A stretch of 64,000 bases of DNA from Pantoea sp. alder81. Lineage in GTDB: Bacteria; Pseudomonadota; Gammaproteobacteria; Enterobacterales; Enterobacteriaceae. Below the pieces are notes generated by a model. The model made no database searches and was not told where the DNA came from. It saw only the letters and a program-made list of their open reading frames with translations. Below are positions 52,346-61,278 of the stretch, piece after piece (positions within the stretch are counted from its first letter, which is position 1; each line of letters opens with the position of its first letter). A program made the translations under genes and the position numbers. The DNA lies in contig NZ_JAIUDA010000004.1 of the NCBI RefSeq assembly GCF_020179835.1, forward strand, positions 186,001-250,000. Reading direction: 5' to 3'.

Positions 52346-53194
52346 TTACTCCGCAGGCGCGACGTTCTCGCCGAACCATTTTTCTGACAGCTGCTTCAGC
52401 GTGCCATCTTTGATCATTGAAATTAACGCGGTATCCAGTGCCGCTTTCAGCTCCGGGTTGTTCTTCTGAATCGCAATCGCAGAACCCTGCCCTAACACGC
52501 CGCCGGAAAAGCCGTAACCGGTGCTGTTTACGGTATCGGTGTGTTTTTTCACATAGGCATTCAGGTTGGTACGTGACGCCATTACCGCGTCAACGCGGCC
52601 GTTCAGCAGATCAGCAAAGGTTTCTGGTCCAGCCTGATAGGTGCGGATGGTGGCAACGTCAGCCAGATATTTGTTAAGGAAGTCAGCCTGAATAGTCGCG
52701 ACCTGCACGGCGATGGTTTTGCCTTTGAATTTCGCTTTCAGCGCGTCGATGGCTTTGTTCATACCCGCCTCGTCACCTGCCAGTACAACTTCACCGTTGC
52801 CCGGTAAGGTATCAACCGCGCTGCCTTTTAAGGTGACAAAACCAGACACGCTCACGGTGTACTGGTGGGTGAAATCCACCACTTCTTCACGCTTAGGTGT
52901 GACAGTTACAGCATCAATCACCGCGTCATATTTGCCATCGACCAGGCCCGGGATCATGCCAGACCATTTCTGCGCCACGATTTCATATTTGAAACCGGCA
53001 CGTTTCGCCAGCTCCGCCACCATATCAGGCTCATAGCCGACAATTTTGCCACTCGGCGTAGACTGGTTGAACGGAGGATAAGCCGCTTCAGTCGCGAATT
53101 TCAGTGTGCCAAAATCTTTTGCCTGCACCAGTGCAGAAGCAGCCAGCAGCAACAGGCCAGCAGAAACAGTAAACAGCCCTTTACGCATCATCAT
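52346..53194 (-). CDS. Periplasmic amino-acid-binding protein (family 3)
   Basis: 282 residues with signal peptide (GLFTVSAGLLLLAASALVQA). The mature start TLKFATEAAYPPFNQSTPSG and GYEPDMVAELAKRAG are the standard SBP family 3 motifs for lysine/arginine/ornithine/histidine or opine binding. Three successive ATGs (53194, 53191, 53188) are possible after GAGG; the middle one has the best spacing. It is first in the importer operon. Confidence 0.9.
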   Translation of the reverse strand: MMMRKGLFTVSAGLLLLAASALVQAKDFGTLKFATEAAYPPFNQSTPSGKIVGYEPDMVAELAKRAGFKYEIVAQKWSGMIPGLVDGKYDAVIDAVTVTPKREEVVDFTHQYTVSVSGFVTLKGSAVDTLPGNGEVVLAGDEAGMNKAIDALKAKFKGKTIAVQVATIQADFLNKYLADVATIRTYQAGPETFADLLNGRVDAVMASRTNLNAYVKKHTDTVNSTGYGFSGGVLGQGSAIAIQKNNPELKAALDTALISMIKDGTLKQLSEKWFGENVAPAE

Positions 53195-53215
53195 AAAACC
53201 TCAGAGTTCATTATT

Positions 53216-54403
53216 TTAGGAGAGTAAATCGATGGCTAAACGGGCTAATGCCTGAGTGCCTGCATGAATGCTGCGTTCGTCGGGTTGATAATCCGAATTA
53301 TGCAGATGGTCGTCGCGTCCTGGCGCACCGGATCCTATGTGGATCTGACAACCCGGCGCCCGCTCGGTAAACAGGGAGAAGTCCTCCGCGCCAAAACTGG
53401 CGCTCGGTTTCGCCACAATCGGCTTACCAAACTGGTGCGATAGAATCGGTTCGAGCGCATCAATCAACACATCATCATTCATCAACGGGGGCACGCCGCG
53501 TTGATAATTGACCTCAATGCGTGTGTTCAGCGACAGCGCCACGCCGGCACAGATACGCTTAAAAGCGTGCTCAATATGCGCGCGTGACTCAGGCGATTTC
53601 GCCCGAACGGTGCCCTGAATAAGGCAGCTATCAGAAATGATGTTGTGCGTCGAGCCGCCGTGAATATGGCCGATGGTTAATACTGCAGAATTCGAAGGAT
53701 CGAGCTCACGTGAAATGATGGTTTGCAGTTGGCTGATAAGGTTCACCGCCGCAATTATCGGATCGGTTCCCATGTGTGGGCGCGCAGCATGAGTAGATTT
53801 GCCGTGAACCACCACGTCAAATTCGTCGCTGGAAGCCGTGCTGGCGCCACGCGTCAACGCAATTTCACCTGCCGCCAACTCGGGTTTGTTGTGCAAAGTA
53901 ATCGCCAGATCCACGCCCTCAGCCACGCCATCAGCAATCATCGCTTCGGCGCCACTCTCAGGCGTCTCTTCGGCTGGCTGGAAGATCAGCCGCGCCGTGC
54001 CTTTTAGCTGGCTGCGATATTGCGCAACAATCGCCGCCACGCCAAGCAGCGTAGCCGTATGGATATCGTGGCCGCAGGCATGCATTTTGCCGGGGTAGGT
54101 GCTGCTAAACGGTAAACCGGTCTGCTCCTGAATCGGCAGCGCGTCCATATCGGCGCGGATCAGGATCGTTTTGCCCGGCTGTTCGCCCACAATGTCCACC
54201 ACCACGCCGGTTTTGCCGACGCCCGTTTGGGGCGAAAGGCCAAGGCGCAGCAACTCCTGCTCGACGATATGCGCGGTACGAATGGTGTCGAATCCGAGTT
54301 CGGGGTGCGCGTGAATATCACGGCGGATGGCGATAAGGTGCGCTTCCATGCTTTCGCTTTTGGCACTGATGTCCCTGGCTAAAACATCTTTAAGGTCGGT
54401 CAT
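53216..54403 (-). CDS. M20D-family amidohydrolase (IAA-amino acid/hippurate hydrolase type)
   Basis: 395 residues. The zinc-site motifs are RRDIHAHPELGFDT, ILIRADMDALPIQEQTG, MHACGHDIHTA and FQPAEETPESGAEAMI. Members cleave N-acyl or auxin-amino-acid conjugates, or N-acetyl-diaminopimelate. It lies 21 bases upstream of the binding-protein gene in the same direction, so importer and hydrolase are probably one unit: the hydrolase releases what the importer brings in. Start uncertain: ATG 54403 begins the domain, while an in-frame ATG at 54484 adds 27 basic residues; neither has a good ribosome site. Confidence 0.87.
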   Translation of the reverse strand: MTDLKDVLARDISAKSESMEAHLIAIRRDIHAHPELGFDTIRTAHIVEQELLRLGLSPQTGVGKTGVVVDIVGEQPGKTILIRADMDALPIQEQTGLPFSSTYPGKMHACGHDIHTATLLGVAAIVAQYRSQLKGTARLIFQPAEETPESGAEAMIADGVAEGVDLAITLHNKPELAAGEIALTRGASTASSDEFDVVVHGKSTHAARPHMGTDPIIAAVNLISQLQTIISRELDPSNSAVLTIGHIHGGSTHNIISDSCLIQGTVRAKSPESRAHIEHAFKRICAGVALSLNTRIEVNYQRGVPPLMNDDVLIDALEPILSHQFGKPIVAKPSASFGAEDFSLFTERAPGCQIHIGSGAPGRDDHLHNSDYQPDERSIHAGTQALARLAIDLLS

Positions 54404-54673
54404 GATGGCATTGATCTTTTCAGGCTGACGCCTGGCCTTTATGGCATTTTTATGATGATTGACCTCGTATTTATTCACAGCCATAGCAGGATTGCAACGC
54501 GCATTGCTAATGGTTACTTGCTGAAATATCGTGATATTTTGCTAATCCACTGCGTTTGCAGGATAAAAACCCGTGATTGCATCTTCAGTCAGTTATAACA
54601 TTCATAATCTCCCCGGGATCATCAGTTTTACTGATTTTGTGATTGAACAAAAAACGCCCATTTCTTCAGACAT

Positions 54674-55567
54674 TTAAGGCTCTTTGACTTGCTCCAGCAA
54701 CCACGCACGCACGGCCTGGACGCTCGCCTGCTCACGTGGACGCTGCGGAGAAACCAGATACCAACCTGCGTCAACGGTCATTTGTTGGGGAAATGCTGGC
54801 ACTAAACGGCCACGGGCCAGATCGTTCTCGACAAAGTGCGGACTGGTAAGCGCCACGCCTTGCCCGTTGATTGCCGCCTCTAAGGCCAGCGCAGTCTGGT
54901 TAAAACGCAAATGATGTTGATGTTGTAGCGTGCTGCGCGGGAAAAGATAGGAGAGAAATGCCGGCCACAAATGGTGCCCGTCATGCAACAAAACATAGCG
55001 TTGGAAGTTATCCCGATCCTGCGGATCGCCTGATTCAGCCAATAATTCCGGACTGACCACCGCCACTACGCTTTGGCTGAACAACAGCGTTGCGTCCAGC
55101 CCGGCGCCGAACGGCGGCCGCCCGTAACGTACGGCCAGATCAACGCCTTCATGATGAAACTGCACCAATCTTTCCGACGCCAGCACGCGCAGATCAATAT
55201 CCGGCCATGCGGCGGTAAAAGCGGGTAAGCGAGGCAACATCCAACGGCTGGCAAAAGTTGGGGTAACGCTCAGGGTCAAACGATCAGGTTCGGGTCGCAG
55301 AGCACGCGTGGCCTCATCAATCAACTCAAACGCCTGGCGGACGCTCACCGCATAGCCTGCTCCCGCCCCAGTCAGCGCCAATGTCCGCGGTAGCCGATCG
55401 AACAATTTCAGCCCAAGGTTACTCTCGAGTCCACGAATTTGCTGTGCCACCGCGCCCTGCGTCACGCCAAGTTCTTCAGCGGCGAGGCGAAAATTGAGAT
55501 GACGCGTCACGGCTTCGAAGACTTTGAGCGCGTTAAGCGGCGGTAACGTGGGAAATCCCTGAGTCAT
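54674..55567 (-). CDS. LysR-family regulator, GcvA-like
   Basis: 297 residues. The N-terminal PPLNALKVFEAVTRHLNFRLAAEELGVTQGAVAQQIRGLE is the GcvA-group HTH, and the effector domain contains LAVRYGRPPFGAG as in GcvA relatives. It is divergent from the SDR gene at 55674 with a gap of 106 bases, so that gene is the expected target. Confidence 0.9.
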   Translation of the reverse strand: MTQGFPTLPPLNALKVFEAVTRHLNFRLAAEELGVTQGAVAQQIRGLESNLGLKLFDRLPRTLALTGAGAGYAVSVRQAFELIDEATRALRPEPDRLTLSVTPTFASRWMLPRLPAFTAAWPDIDLRVLASERLVQFHHEGVDLAVRYGRPPFGAGLDATLLFSQSVVAVVSPELLAESGDPQDRDNFQRYVLLHDGHHLWPAFLSYLFPRSTLQHQHHLRFNQTALALEAAINGQGVALTSPHFVENDLARGRLVPAFPQQMTVDAGWYLVSPQRPREQASVQAVRAWLLEQVKEP

Positions 55568-55673
55568 CCTGTAGTTTTCCTATCGTCAATTGCGAATCAG
55601 ACTGACTCTCTGCAGCTGAATTTAGACCCTATACTGCTATAAATCGACTTCTGAGAGAAAAAGGATCTTGATT

Positions 55674-56378
55674 ATGACAGTAGAAAAAGTAGCAGTGATT
55701 ATGGCTGGCGGCAGCGGTATGGGTGCAGCAGCCGCAGAAAAACTGGCGGCCGATGGCTATAAAGTTGCGATCCTTTCCTCTTCTGGCAAAGGGGAAGCGC
55801 TGGCTGAACGTCTGGGCGGATTGGGTATCACCGGATCAAACCAGTCAGTGGATGACTTGAATAAACTAGTTGAAGCCACGATGGATCGCTGGGGTCGCAT
55901 TGATGTGCTGGTCAACAGTGCCGGTCATGGGCCGCGCGCGCCGATTCTGGAACTGACTGATAATGACTGGCAGGTCGGCATGGAAACCTATTTCCTGAAC
56001 GTGGTACGAGCTGCGCGCCTGGTCACCCCGATTATGCAAAAACAGGGCGGTGGCAGCATCATCAACATCTCATCCGCCTGGACGTTTGAACCCACCGATA
56101 TGTTTCCGACTTCAGCCGTGTTCCGCGCCGGGCTCGCCTCATTCACCAAAATTTTCGCAGATACCTTCGCAGCGGATAATATTCGTATCAACAATGTGTT
56201 GCCGGGCTGGATCGACAGCTTGCCTAAAAACGATGCTCGCCAGGATAGCGTACCGCTCAAGCGCTACGGCACCGCAGAAGAAGTCGCCGCCACCATCGCG
56301 TTTCTCGCCTCGCCCGGCGCGGCTTACATCACCGCTCAGAATATTCGTGTTGATGGGGGTGCTACCCACAGCGTGTAA
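55674..56378 (+). CDS. SDR-family protein with atypical active site
   Basis: 234 residues. The cofactor motif is IMAGGSGMGAAAAEKLA (a TGxxxGxG variant), VLVNSAGHG replaces NNAG, and the Ser of the catalytic set is present (INISSAW). The expected YxxxK reads SAVFR (in PTSAVFRAGLASFTK), so both the Tyr and the Lys appear replaced. PGWIDSLP follows as usual. Either it uses another mechanism or it binds without classic catalysis. The ATG at 55674 follows AAGGA at eight bases; TTG at 55668 is an alternative. Confidence 0.82.
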   Translation: MTVEKVAVIMAGGSGMGAAAAEKLAADGYKVAILSSSGKGEALAERLGGLGITGSNQSVDDLNKLVEATMDRWGRIDVLVNSAGHGPRAPILELTDNDWQVGMETYFLNVVRAARLVTPIMQKQGGGSIINISSAWTFEPTDMFPTSAVFRAGLASFTKIFADTFAADNIRINNVLPGWIDSLPKNDARQDSVPLKRYGTAEEVAATIAFLASPGAAYITAQNIRVDGGATHSV

Positions 56379-56387
56379 TATCGTTGT

Positions 56388-56424
56388 CTCCAGCCGCGTG
56401 AAGTCCCATTCTGCGCGGCTGGAG
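56388..56424 (+). terminator. 11-bp stem terminator
   Basis: CTCCAGCCGCG (56388-56398) pairs exactly with CGCGGCTGGAG (56414-56424) around a 15-base loop, followed by GCTCCTTTCC. It lies nine bases past the SDR stop. Confidence 0.65.
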
Positions 56425-56572
56425 GCTCCTTTCCCGCCTTTGTCCTTCGCATAAACAAGACTGGTCTCGTCGATCGCTGTTTAAGAAATAGTCAGAATGT
56501 TCCTATCCGCTGCCAAACCTTTCTGAACGCAGCCACTGATTATCCGATTAAACATTTTGACCCGAGGTGACT

Positions 56573-56704
56573 ATGCAAACGATTTTACGTGCGCGCATCC
56601 ATGTGCTTTTCAATTTTGAACGCCATCAAATTTGGCAGTGGATGCTGGCAGGCTGTGCGCTGTTTTGGATTGTGACGGTGATTGCCGTGATGGGCATTCG
56701 TTAA
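56573..56704 (+). CDS. 43-residue single-pass membrane protein
   Basis: A short frame from ATG 56573 to TAA at 56702-56704, with a strong GAGG at 56564-56567. The first 20 residues are basic and aromatic (LRARIHVLFNFERHQ), and the rest is one hydrophobic helix (WMLAGCALFWIVTVIAVMG) ending in IR. This is the classic layout of a small inner-membrane protein with its positive N-terminus inside. I do not recognise the family. It ends two bases before the convergent AraC gene stop and is not covered by any other gene. Confidence 0.6.
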   Translation: MQTILRARIHVLFNFERHQIWQWMLAGCALFWIVTVIAVMGIR

Positions 56705-56705
56705 G

Positions 56706-57638
56706 TTAATGGGCCTGCAGTCGCCCGATGAATTGCTCAGGCGGCAGCAGTTTAAATGCCCTTTTCATCACTCGCGCTTCTTCTGCCGGACTGCGACCAA
56801 ACAGGCGTTTAAACTCGCGATTAAACTGGGAATCACTTTCATAACCGACTCGCGCCGCGGCACCGGCTGCGGTGAGATTATCGCGAATCATCATCAAACG
56901 GGCCTGATGCAAACGCAGCGATTTAAGGTATTGAATCGGTGACGTTTGCGTCACCGTTTTAAAATGCAGATGGAAACGCGGCACGCTCATCCCCGCTTCG
57001 TTTGCCAGGTGAGGTACATCCAGTGGCTGCTGCCAGTCAGCATGGATACGCTGCAGTGCACGGGCAATGCGGCCAAAATGGCCCTGATAGGTCAGCGCCG
57101 CGCGCACTGCCCCACCCTGCTCGCCCATCAATATACGGAAGCAAATCTCCTCTACGCGCGCGGGTCCCAGCACTTTTGCCTCCAGTGGATCACTGAGCGC
57201 TTCCAGTAATCGCAACGTACTTTCTGCCAGCACATCATTAATTTGCGTAGAGATAATCCCTGCCGGTGGCGCTGTGACCGCTGTATCAACTTCGGAAAGT
57301 TGTGCAACTAATCGCGCGATCATCGTGGCATCCAGACGGATTGCTATCCCCAGGAGTGGCTCTTCAGAAGTCGCTTCCGTCTCTGCGGAAAAGGGCAACG
57401 GCACCGACAGCACAAGATAATGCTGCGCATCGTAGCGATACATCTTATCGGCGAGAAAGGCGCGCTTCGAACCCTGACAAACAATGATGATGCTGGGCTC
57501 ATACAGCACCGGCGTGCGCGCCCACTGTTGATCAGCACGCATAAACCGGACGCCGTCCATCAAGGATTGGGTATAGCCTTCCTGGCGCGCCAGTTGACGC
57601 AACAGGTGGCAGGTTTGCTGTTTTACCGTGTTTGACAT
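56706..57638 (-). CDS. AraC-family transcriptional regulator
   Basis: 310 residues. The N-terminal cupin-like sensor (TPVLYEPSIIIVCQGSKRAFL) belongs to the AraC_N group, and the C-terminal pair of HTHs reads LDVPHLANEAGMSVPRFHLHFKTVT and GAAARVGYESDSQFNREFKRLFG. The ATG at 57638 has GGAG eight bases upstream; the ORF could extend to 57698 without support. It is divergent from the SDR gene at 57799, its likely target. Confidence 0.9.
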   Translation of the reverse strand: MSNTVKQQTCHLLRQLARQEGYTQSLMDGVRFMRADQQWARTPVLYEPSIIIVCQGSKRAFLADKMYRYDAQHYLVLSVPLPFSAETEATSEEPLLGIAIRLDATMIARLVAQLSEVDTAVTAPPAGIISTQINDVLAESTLRLLEALSDPLEAKVLGPARVEEICFRILMGEQGGAVRAALTYQGHFGRIARALQRIHADWQQPLDVPHLANEAGMSVPRFHLHFKTVTQTSPIQYLKSLRLHQARLMMIRDNLTAAGAAARVGYESDSQFNREFKRLFGRSPAEEARVMKRAFKLLPPEQFIGRLQAH

Positions 57639-57798
57639 GGATAACGCTCCAGAGAGAGGTTCAGGCAAAGCATAACGATGGCGTTGTGACGTGCACAAGA
57701 GGAACGAGAGAATCAGGCAATAATGCGCTACGAATCGGTCTGTTGCGTTAAGTGGGATTTTTCAACAATGACCTCGTCAACTACACGAGGAATTACCC

Positions 57799-58530
57799 AT
57801 GAATCAGCATGCAAAAGTGATTATTTTGACCGGTGCCAGCAGCGGAATTGGTGAAGGCATTGCCCGTCATCTGGCGCATCAAGGGCACAAACTGGTAATG
57901 GGTGCGCGCCGTACCGATCGACTGGCAAGCTTGTGCGATGAATTACGCCGTGAAGGTGCCAGCGTGGATTTTCTCGCAACGGATGTGACACAGCGAAGTG
58001 ACACGCAAAGACTGGCGGATTTCGCGCTGGAGGAATACGGACGCATTGATGTGATGATCAACAACGCAGGCGTCATGCCGCTTTCGCCGATGAGTTCAAT
58101 GAAAGTTGAAGAGTGGGATTTAATGCTGGACGTCAACGTTCGCGGCGTGTTGTACGGTATCGCTGCGGTGCTGCCCACCATGCAGGCACAGCGCATGGGG
58201 CACATTATCAATATCGCTTCTGTGGGTGCTCTGACGGTTTCCCCCACTGCCGCGGTTTACTGCGCCACCAAATATGCGGTTCGCGCCATTTCCGATGGCC
58301 TGCGCCAGGAATCACGCGAACTGCGCGTTACAGTTATCAACCCCGGTGTGGTGGAATCTGAACTGGCAGACAGCATTAGCGACAGCGTGGCGCGCGAGGC
58401 AATGAAAAGCTATCGACAGATTGCACTCAAGCCTGATGCTATCGCCATGGCAGTCAGTTGGGCCATCGACCAGCCTGGCGAAGTCGACGTTAACGAAATC
58501 ACCGTGCGCCCTACTGCCAGTGGGCATTGA
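57799..58530 (+). CDS. Classical SDR-family oxidoreductase
   Basis: 243 residues. The complete SDR set is present: TGASSGIGEG cofactor loop, NNAGVMPLSP, Ser in IASVGA and the catalytic YCATK. ARRTDRL after the second strand suggests NADPH. INPGVVESEL follows. The substrate is unknown. GAGGA precedes the ATG. It is divergent from the AraC regulator, a common pair in which the regulator controls the SDR gene. Confidence 0.9.
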   Translation: MNQHAKVIILTGASSGIGEGIARHLAHQGHKLVMGARRTDRLASLCDELRREGASVDFLATDVTQRSDTQRLADFALEEYGRIDVMINNAGVMPLSPMSSMKVEEWDLMLDVNVRGVLYGIAAVLPTMQAQRMGHIINIASVGALTVSPTAAVYCATKYAVRAISDGLRQESRELRVTVINPGVVESELADSISDSVAREAMKSYRQIALKPDAIAMAVSWAIDQPGEVDVNEITVRPTASGH

Positions 58531-58571
58531 GGGAAAATATCCCTGGCGATTTCAGGCTGAAATTCGCAGAA

Positions 58572-58597
58572 ATCGCTGCAGGTAACCCCGCAGCGAT
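58572..58597 (+). terminator. Hairpin after the SDR gene
   Basis: ATCGCTGC (58572-58579) pairs with GCAGCGAT (58590-58597), with further GG/CC pairing inside the ten-base loop. The following T content is low, so it is a candidate only. Confidence 0.45.
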
Positions 58598-58647
58598 AGC
58601 AATTTCCAGTTTGCTCTCGCTGCATAAAGGTTTCTTAAAGTAACTCG

Positions 58648-59343
58648 TTAGGGCTTAAGTTTCGCGGCGGCAGCTTCCGTCGCTACCCGACGACGGGCGA
58701 TGAAGTCTTGCATCTGGGTTTTTGCCTGTGCCAGTCGTTCCGGTGAGGCGTAATGGGGCGATCCGGAGTGGAATGGCGGAGCAGGATCGTACTCCATTTG
58801 CAGCTGAATGTTTTCCGCCACGTCGCGGCCAAACAGTTCTTCCGCTACGGTGAGGGCGAAATCGATCCCAGACGTGACACCCGCGCCGGTTATCCGATTG
58901 CGGTCACGTACCACGCGTTCAGCCACCGGCGTTGCACCCAACAGGCTGAGCTGATCCAGCGATCCCCAATGCGAAGTGGCACGATATCCCTGCAATAAAC
59001 CCGCTGCCCCCAGCACCAGTGAACCGGTACATACCGATGTCACCCATTGGGCTTGTTCGGCCTTTTGCCGCACAAAATCCAGCGTCTCTTCATCCTCCAT
59101 CAGCGCTATTTGTCCCGGACCGCCGGGAATGCAGATCAGGTCAAGAGGTGGGCACTCGGAGAAAGTCGTGGTCGGCACGATGGCTAAACCACGGTCAGAC
59201 ATCACCGGTTGCCGATCTTTCCAGATGAGAAAGTTGTTCACGCCTGGCATGCGAGCAAAGACTTCCCACGGACCGGTGAGATCGAGTTGAGTGAGATGAG
59301 GGAACAGCAGCAGACCAATATTGAACGGCGAGGAGACGGCCAT
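58648..59343 (-). CDS. DJ-1/PfpI-family protein (isonitrile hydratase-like)
   Basis: 231 residues. FNIGLLLFPHLTQLDLTGPWEVFAR is the N-terminal strand/helix of the DJ-1 fold, and the nucleophile elbow SVCTGSLVLGAAGLLQG carries Cys105. The pattern, followed by ATSHWGSLDQL, is that of the InhA isonitrile hydratase group. No HTH domain follows, so it is an enzyme, not a GlxA-type regulator. The ATG at 59343 follows GGAG at seven bases; an ATG at 59355 lacks one. Confidence 0.84.
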   Translation of the reverse strand: MAVSSPFNIGLLLFPHLTQLDLTGPWEVFARMPGVNNFLIWKDRQPVMSDRGLAIVPTTTFSECPPLDLICIPGGPGQIALMEDEETLDFVRQKAEQAQWVTSVCTGSLVLGAAGLLQGYRATSHWGSLDQLSLLGATPVAERVVRDRNRITGAGVTSGIDFALTVAEELFGRDVAENIQLQMEYDPAPPFHSGSPHYASPERLAQAKTQMQDFIARRRVATEAAAAKLKP

Positions 59344-59409
59344 GATAGGCTCCATTTGGATAGCAGGAAATTATCATGGCCTTGAAGGCACATAGAATGC
59401 AAACCGCAA

Positions 59410-60393
59410 TTACAGCCATCCTGCTTTTTTAAAGCGCGACCACATCAGGCCGCAGATCGCCAACGTCACGATCAGCACCGCGGGATAACCAAAGTGGGTT
59501 TTCAGTTCGGGCATGTCTGAGAAGTTCATACCGTACATGCTAAAGACGATCGTCGGAACGATCAGCACCGCACCCCAGCCTGCCAGCTTTTTATTCACTT
59601 CGCTCTGCTGAACCGATACCAGCGCCAGATTGACCTGCATCGCGCTGGTCAGCATTTCGCGCATGTCCTCCGCATCGATCATTACGTGATGAGCATGATC
59701 CTGGACGTCGCGCAGGTAGGCACGCAGGTTCTTCGGGATAATGTCCTCGTGAAAACGCGCCAGCTGGGCACAAATTTCCGTCACCGGCATCGCGGCATTA
59801 CGCAGTGCCAGCAGTTCGCGCCGCAGATGATAGACATCCTCCAGCGTTTTGCTGTCAAAACGGGTGGTAAACATGCCCTCTTCCAGCGCACCGATACGTT
59901 CGCTGAGTGATTCGGTTATTTTGCTGTAGTGGTCAACGATAAAGTCGAGGATGCAGTAAAACGCGTAACCCGGTCCCTGACACAACATGGTGTGGTTTTT
60001 TTCTGCCCTGGCGCGAATCGCCGCATAGCCCTCCGACGAACCGTGGCGGACGGTGATCAGGAAGTTTTTACCGAGGAAAAAGTGGGTTTCACCAAAGCTG
60101 ATGCGCTGCTGATCGTCGAGATGCGCCGTTTTCACTACGATAAAAACCGACTCACCGTACTGCTCAATCTTCGGGCGCTGATGGGCCACCAGCGCATCCT
60201 CAATCGCTAACTCATGCAGTCCAAACTCTTCCTGCAACGTCTGCATAAAACCCGGTTCAGGCTGATTCAATCCCAGCCAGATAAAGGCACTCTCATCTTT
60301 AAGTACTTCGCTGATGTCGGCTACATCGACATGCTCTTCACGTTTGCCGTGGCGATAAGCCACACAGTTAATCACCATTTTGGCGCTGTCCAT
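59410..60393 (-). CDS. CorA-type divalent metal transporter
   Basis: 327 residues. A large cytoplasmic funnel domain is followed by two C-terminal membrane helices, the first ending with the ion-selecting YGMNF motif (VPTIVFSMYGMNFSDMPEL). The C-terminus FKKAGWL is basic as usual. It transports magnesium, cobalt or related ions as a pentamer. The N-terminal domain differs enough from E. coli CorA that it is a separate paralogue. Confidence 0.9.
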   Translation of the reverse strand: MDSAKMVINCVAYRHGKREEHVDVADISEVLKDESAFIWLGLNQPEPGFMQTLQEEFGLHELAIEDALVAHQRPKIEQYGESVFIVVKTAHLDDQQRISFGETHFFLGKNFLITVRHGSSEGYAAIRARAEKNHTMLCQGPGYAFYCILDFIVDHYSKITESLSERIGALEEGMFTTRFDSKTLEDVYHLRRELLALRNAAMPVTEICAQLARFHEDIIPKNLRAYLRDVQDHAHHVMIDAEDMREMLTSAMQVNLALVSVQQSEVNKKLAGWGAVLIVPTIVFSMYGMNFSDMPELKTHFGYPAVLIVTLAICGLMWSRFKKAGWL

Positions 60394-60412
60394 GTTGTTT
60401 TCACTTACTTAA

Positions 60413-60883
60413 TCATAGTGTCAGTATCATTTCGACGCAGGGGAGATCGGCTTTCGCTAAAGCGGAAGGATATAAGGCCTCACGTACGGTGCTGAAGCCA
60501 TGGCGCAGATAGAAGCCGCTGGCATTGGGCGTTGCGGCTAAGGTGAGGTGCCGAAAACCGCGCTGGCGGGCTTCCGCGATGATCGCGTTCATAATGGCGC
60601 TGGCGTAGCCTTTTCCGTTGCAGGCTGGCAGGGTAAAAATGGCTTCTACGCTGCCGCTTTTGAGATCGAGGAAGCCCGTAGCGGCAGCGCCCAACTCAGG
60701 ATCGTCGATCACATAGAAAGGATTGCCCTTAATCGCCTCAAAGTAACCTGCCGGCAACGCGTCAGGCGTCCATGCGGCAATCACTTCAGGCGGATAAACT
60801 GACTGGCAGCCATCGCGAATCGCGAGATTGCGAATACGCCACAAGTCGGCGGCTTCATGTGGAAGCGCTAAGCGCGGTGTCAT
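60413..60883 (-). CDS. GNAT-family N-acetyltransferase
   Basis: 156 residues. The acetyl-CoA motif reads IFTLPACNGKGYASAIMNAI, followed by LTLAATPNASGFYLRHGFS, the standard end of the GNAT fold. The ATG at 60883 gives MTPRLALPHEAADL, with GAGAAG upstream; a longer start at 60919 is unlikely. It lies 20 bases upstream of the CorA-type gene only by its stop, in the same direction, so they could share a transcript. Confidence 0.83.
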   Translation of the reverse strand: MTPRLALPHEAADLWRIRNLAIRDGCQSVYPPEVIAAWTPDALPAGYFEAIKGNPFYVIDDPELGAAATGFLDLKSGSVEAIFTLPACNGKGYASAIMNAIIAEARQRGFRHLTLAATPNASGFYLRHGFSTVREALYPSALAKADLPCVEMILTL

Positions 60884-60957
60884 GGATTCTTCTCTGTGTG
60901 ATGAATAAGGAAATCCCACATTAGCAAAACCCTTGCCGCACGTTTGTTCTTTTTGGC

Positions 60958-61278
60958 TTAAGGCACACCAAAATAACGCAGCAATGCCGTCATCACGGCC
61001 GCGCCAACAATCACTAAAATCAACGGCGTACGGCGCCAGGCAAGAAACACGGCAAATAACACGCCCGCTATCCGCGCGACACCTGCGAAGTGGCTCCCTT
61101 CAAATAATGCGGTGGTAACGGCAACCGCCAGCAACAGCACCGTAGCAGCATCCGAAAGCATATTGCGCACCGATTCCGACATCGGCATACGGCTTCCCAA
61201 ACGGTAACCGGCGAAACGCATCACATAAGTGCCGACGGCCAGCAGTACGATCCCGGCAATCACGAGGTTATTGTGCAT
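60958..61278 (-). CDS. azlD: Branched-chain amino-acid export subunit AzlD
   Basis: 106 residues, about four short membrane helices, of the AzlD family: VGTYVMRFAGYRLGSRMP and LLLAVAVTTALFEG. It works with AzlC to export branched-chain amino acids or their analogues. Its start overlaps the azlC stop by 11 bases. Confidence 0.87.
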   Translation of the reverse strand: MHNNLVIAGIVLLAVGTYVMRFAGYRLGSRMPMSESVRNMLSDAATVLLLAVAVTTALFEGSHFAGVARIAGVLFAVFLAWRRTPLILVIVGAAVMTALLRYFGVP

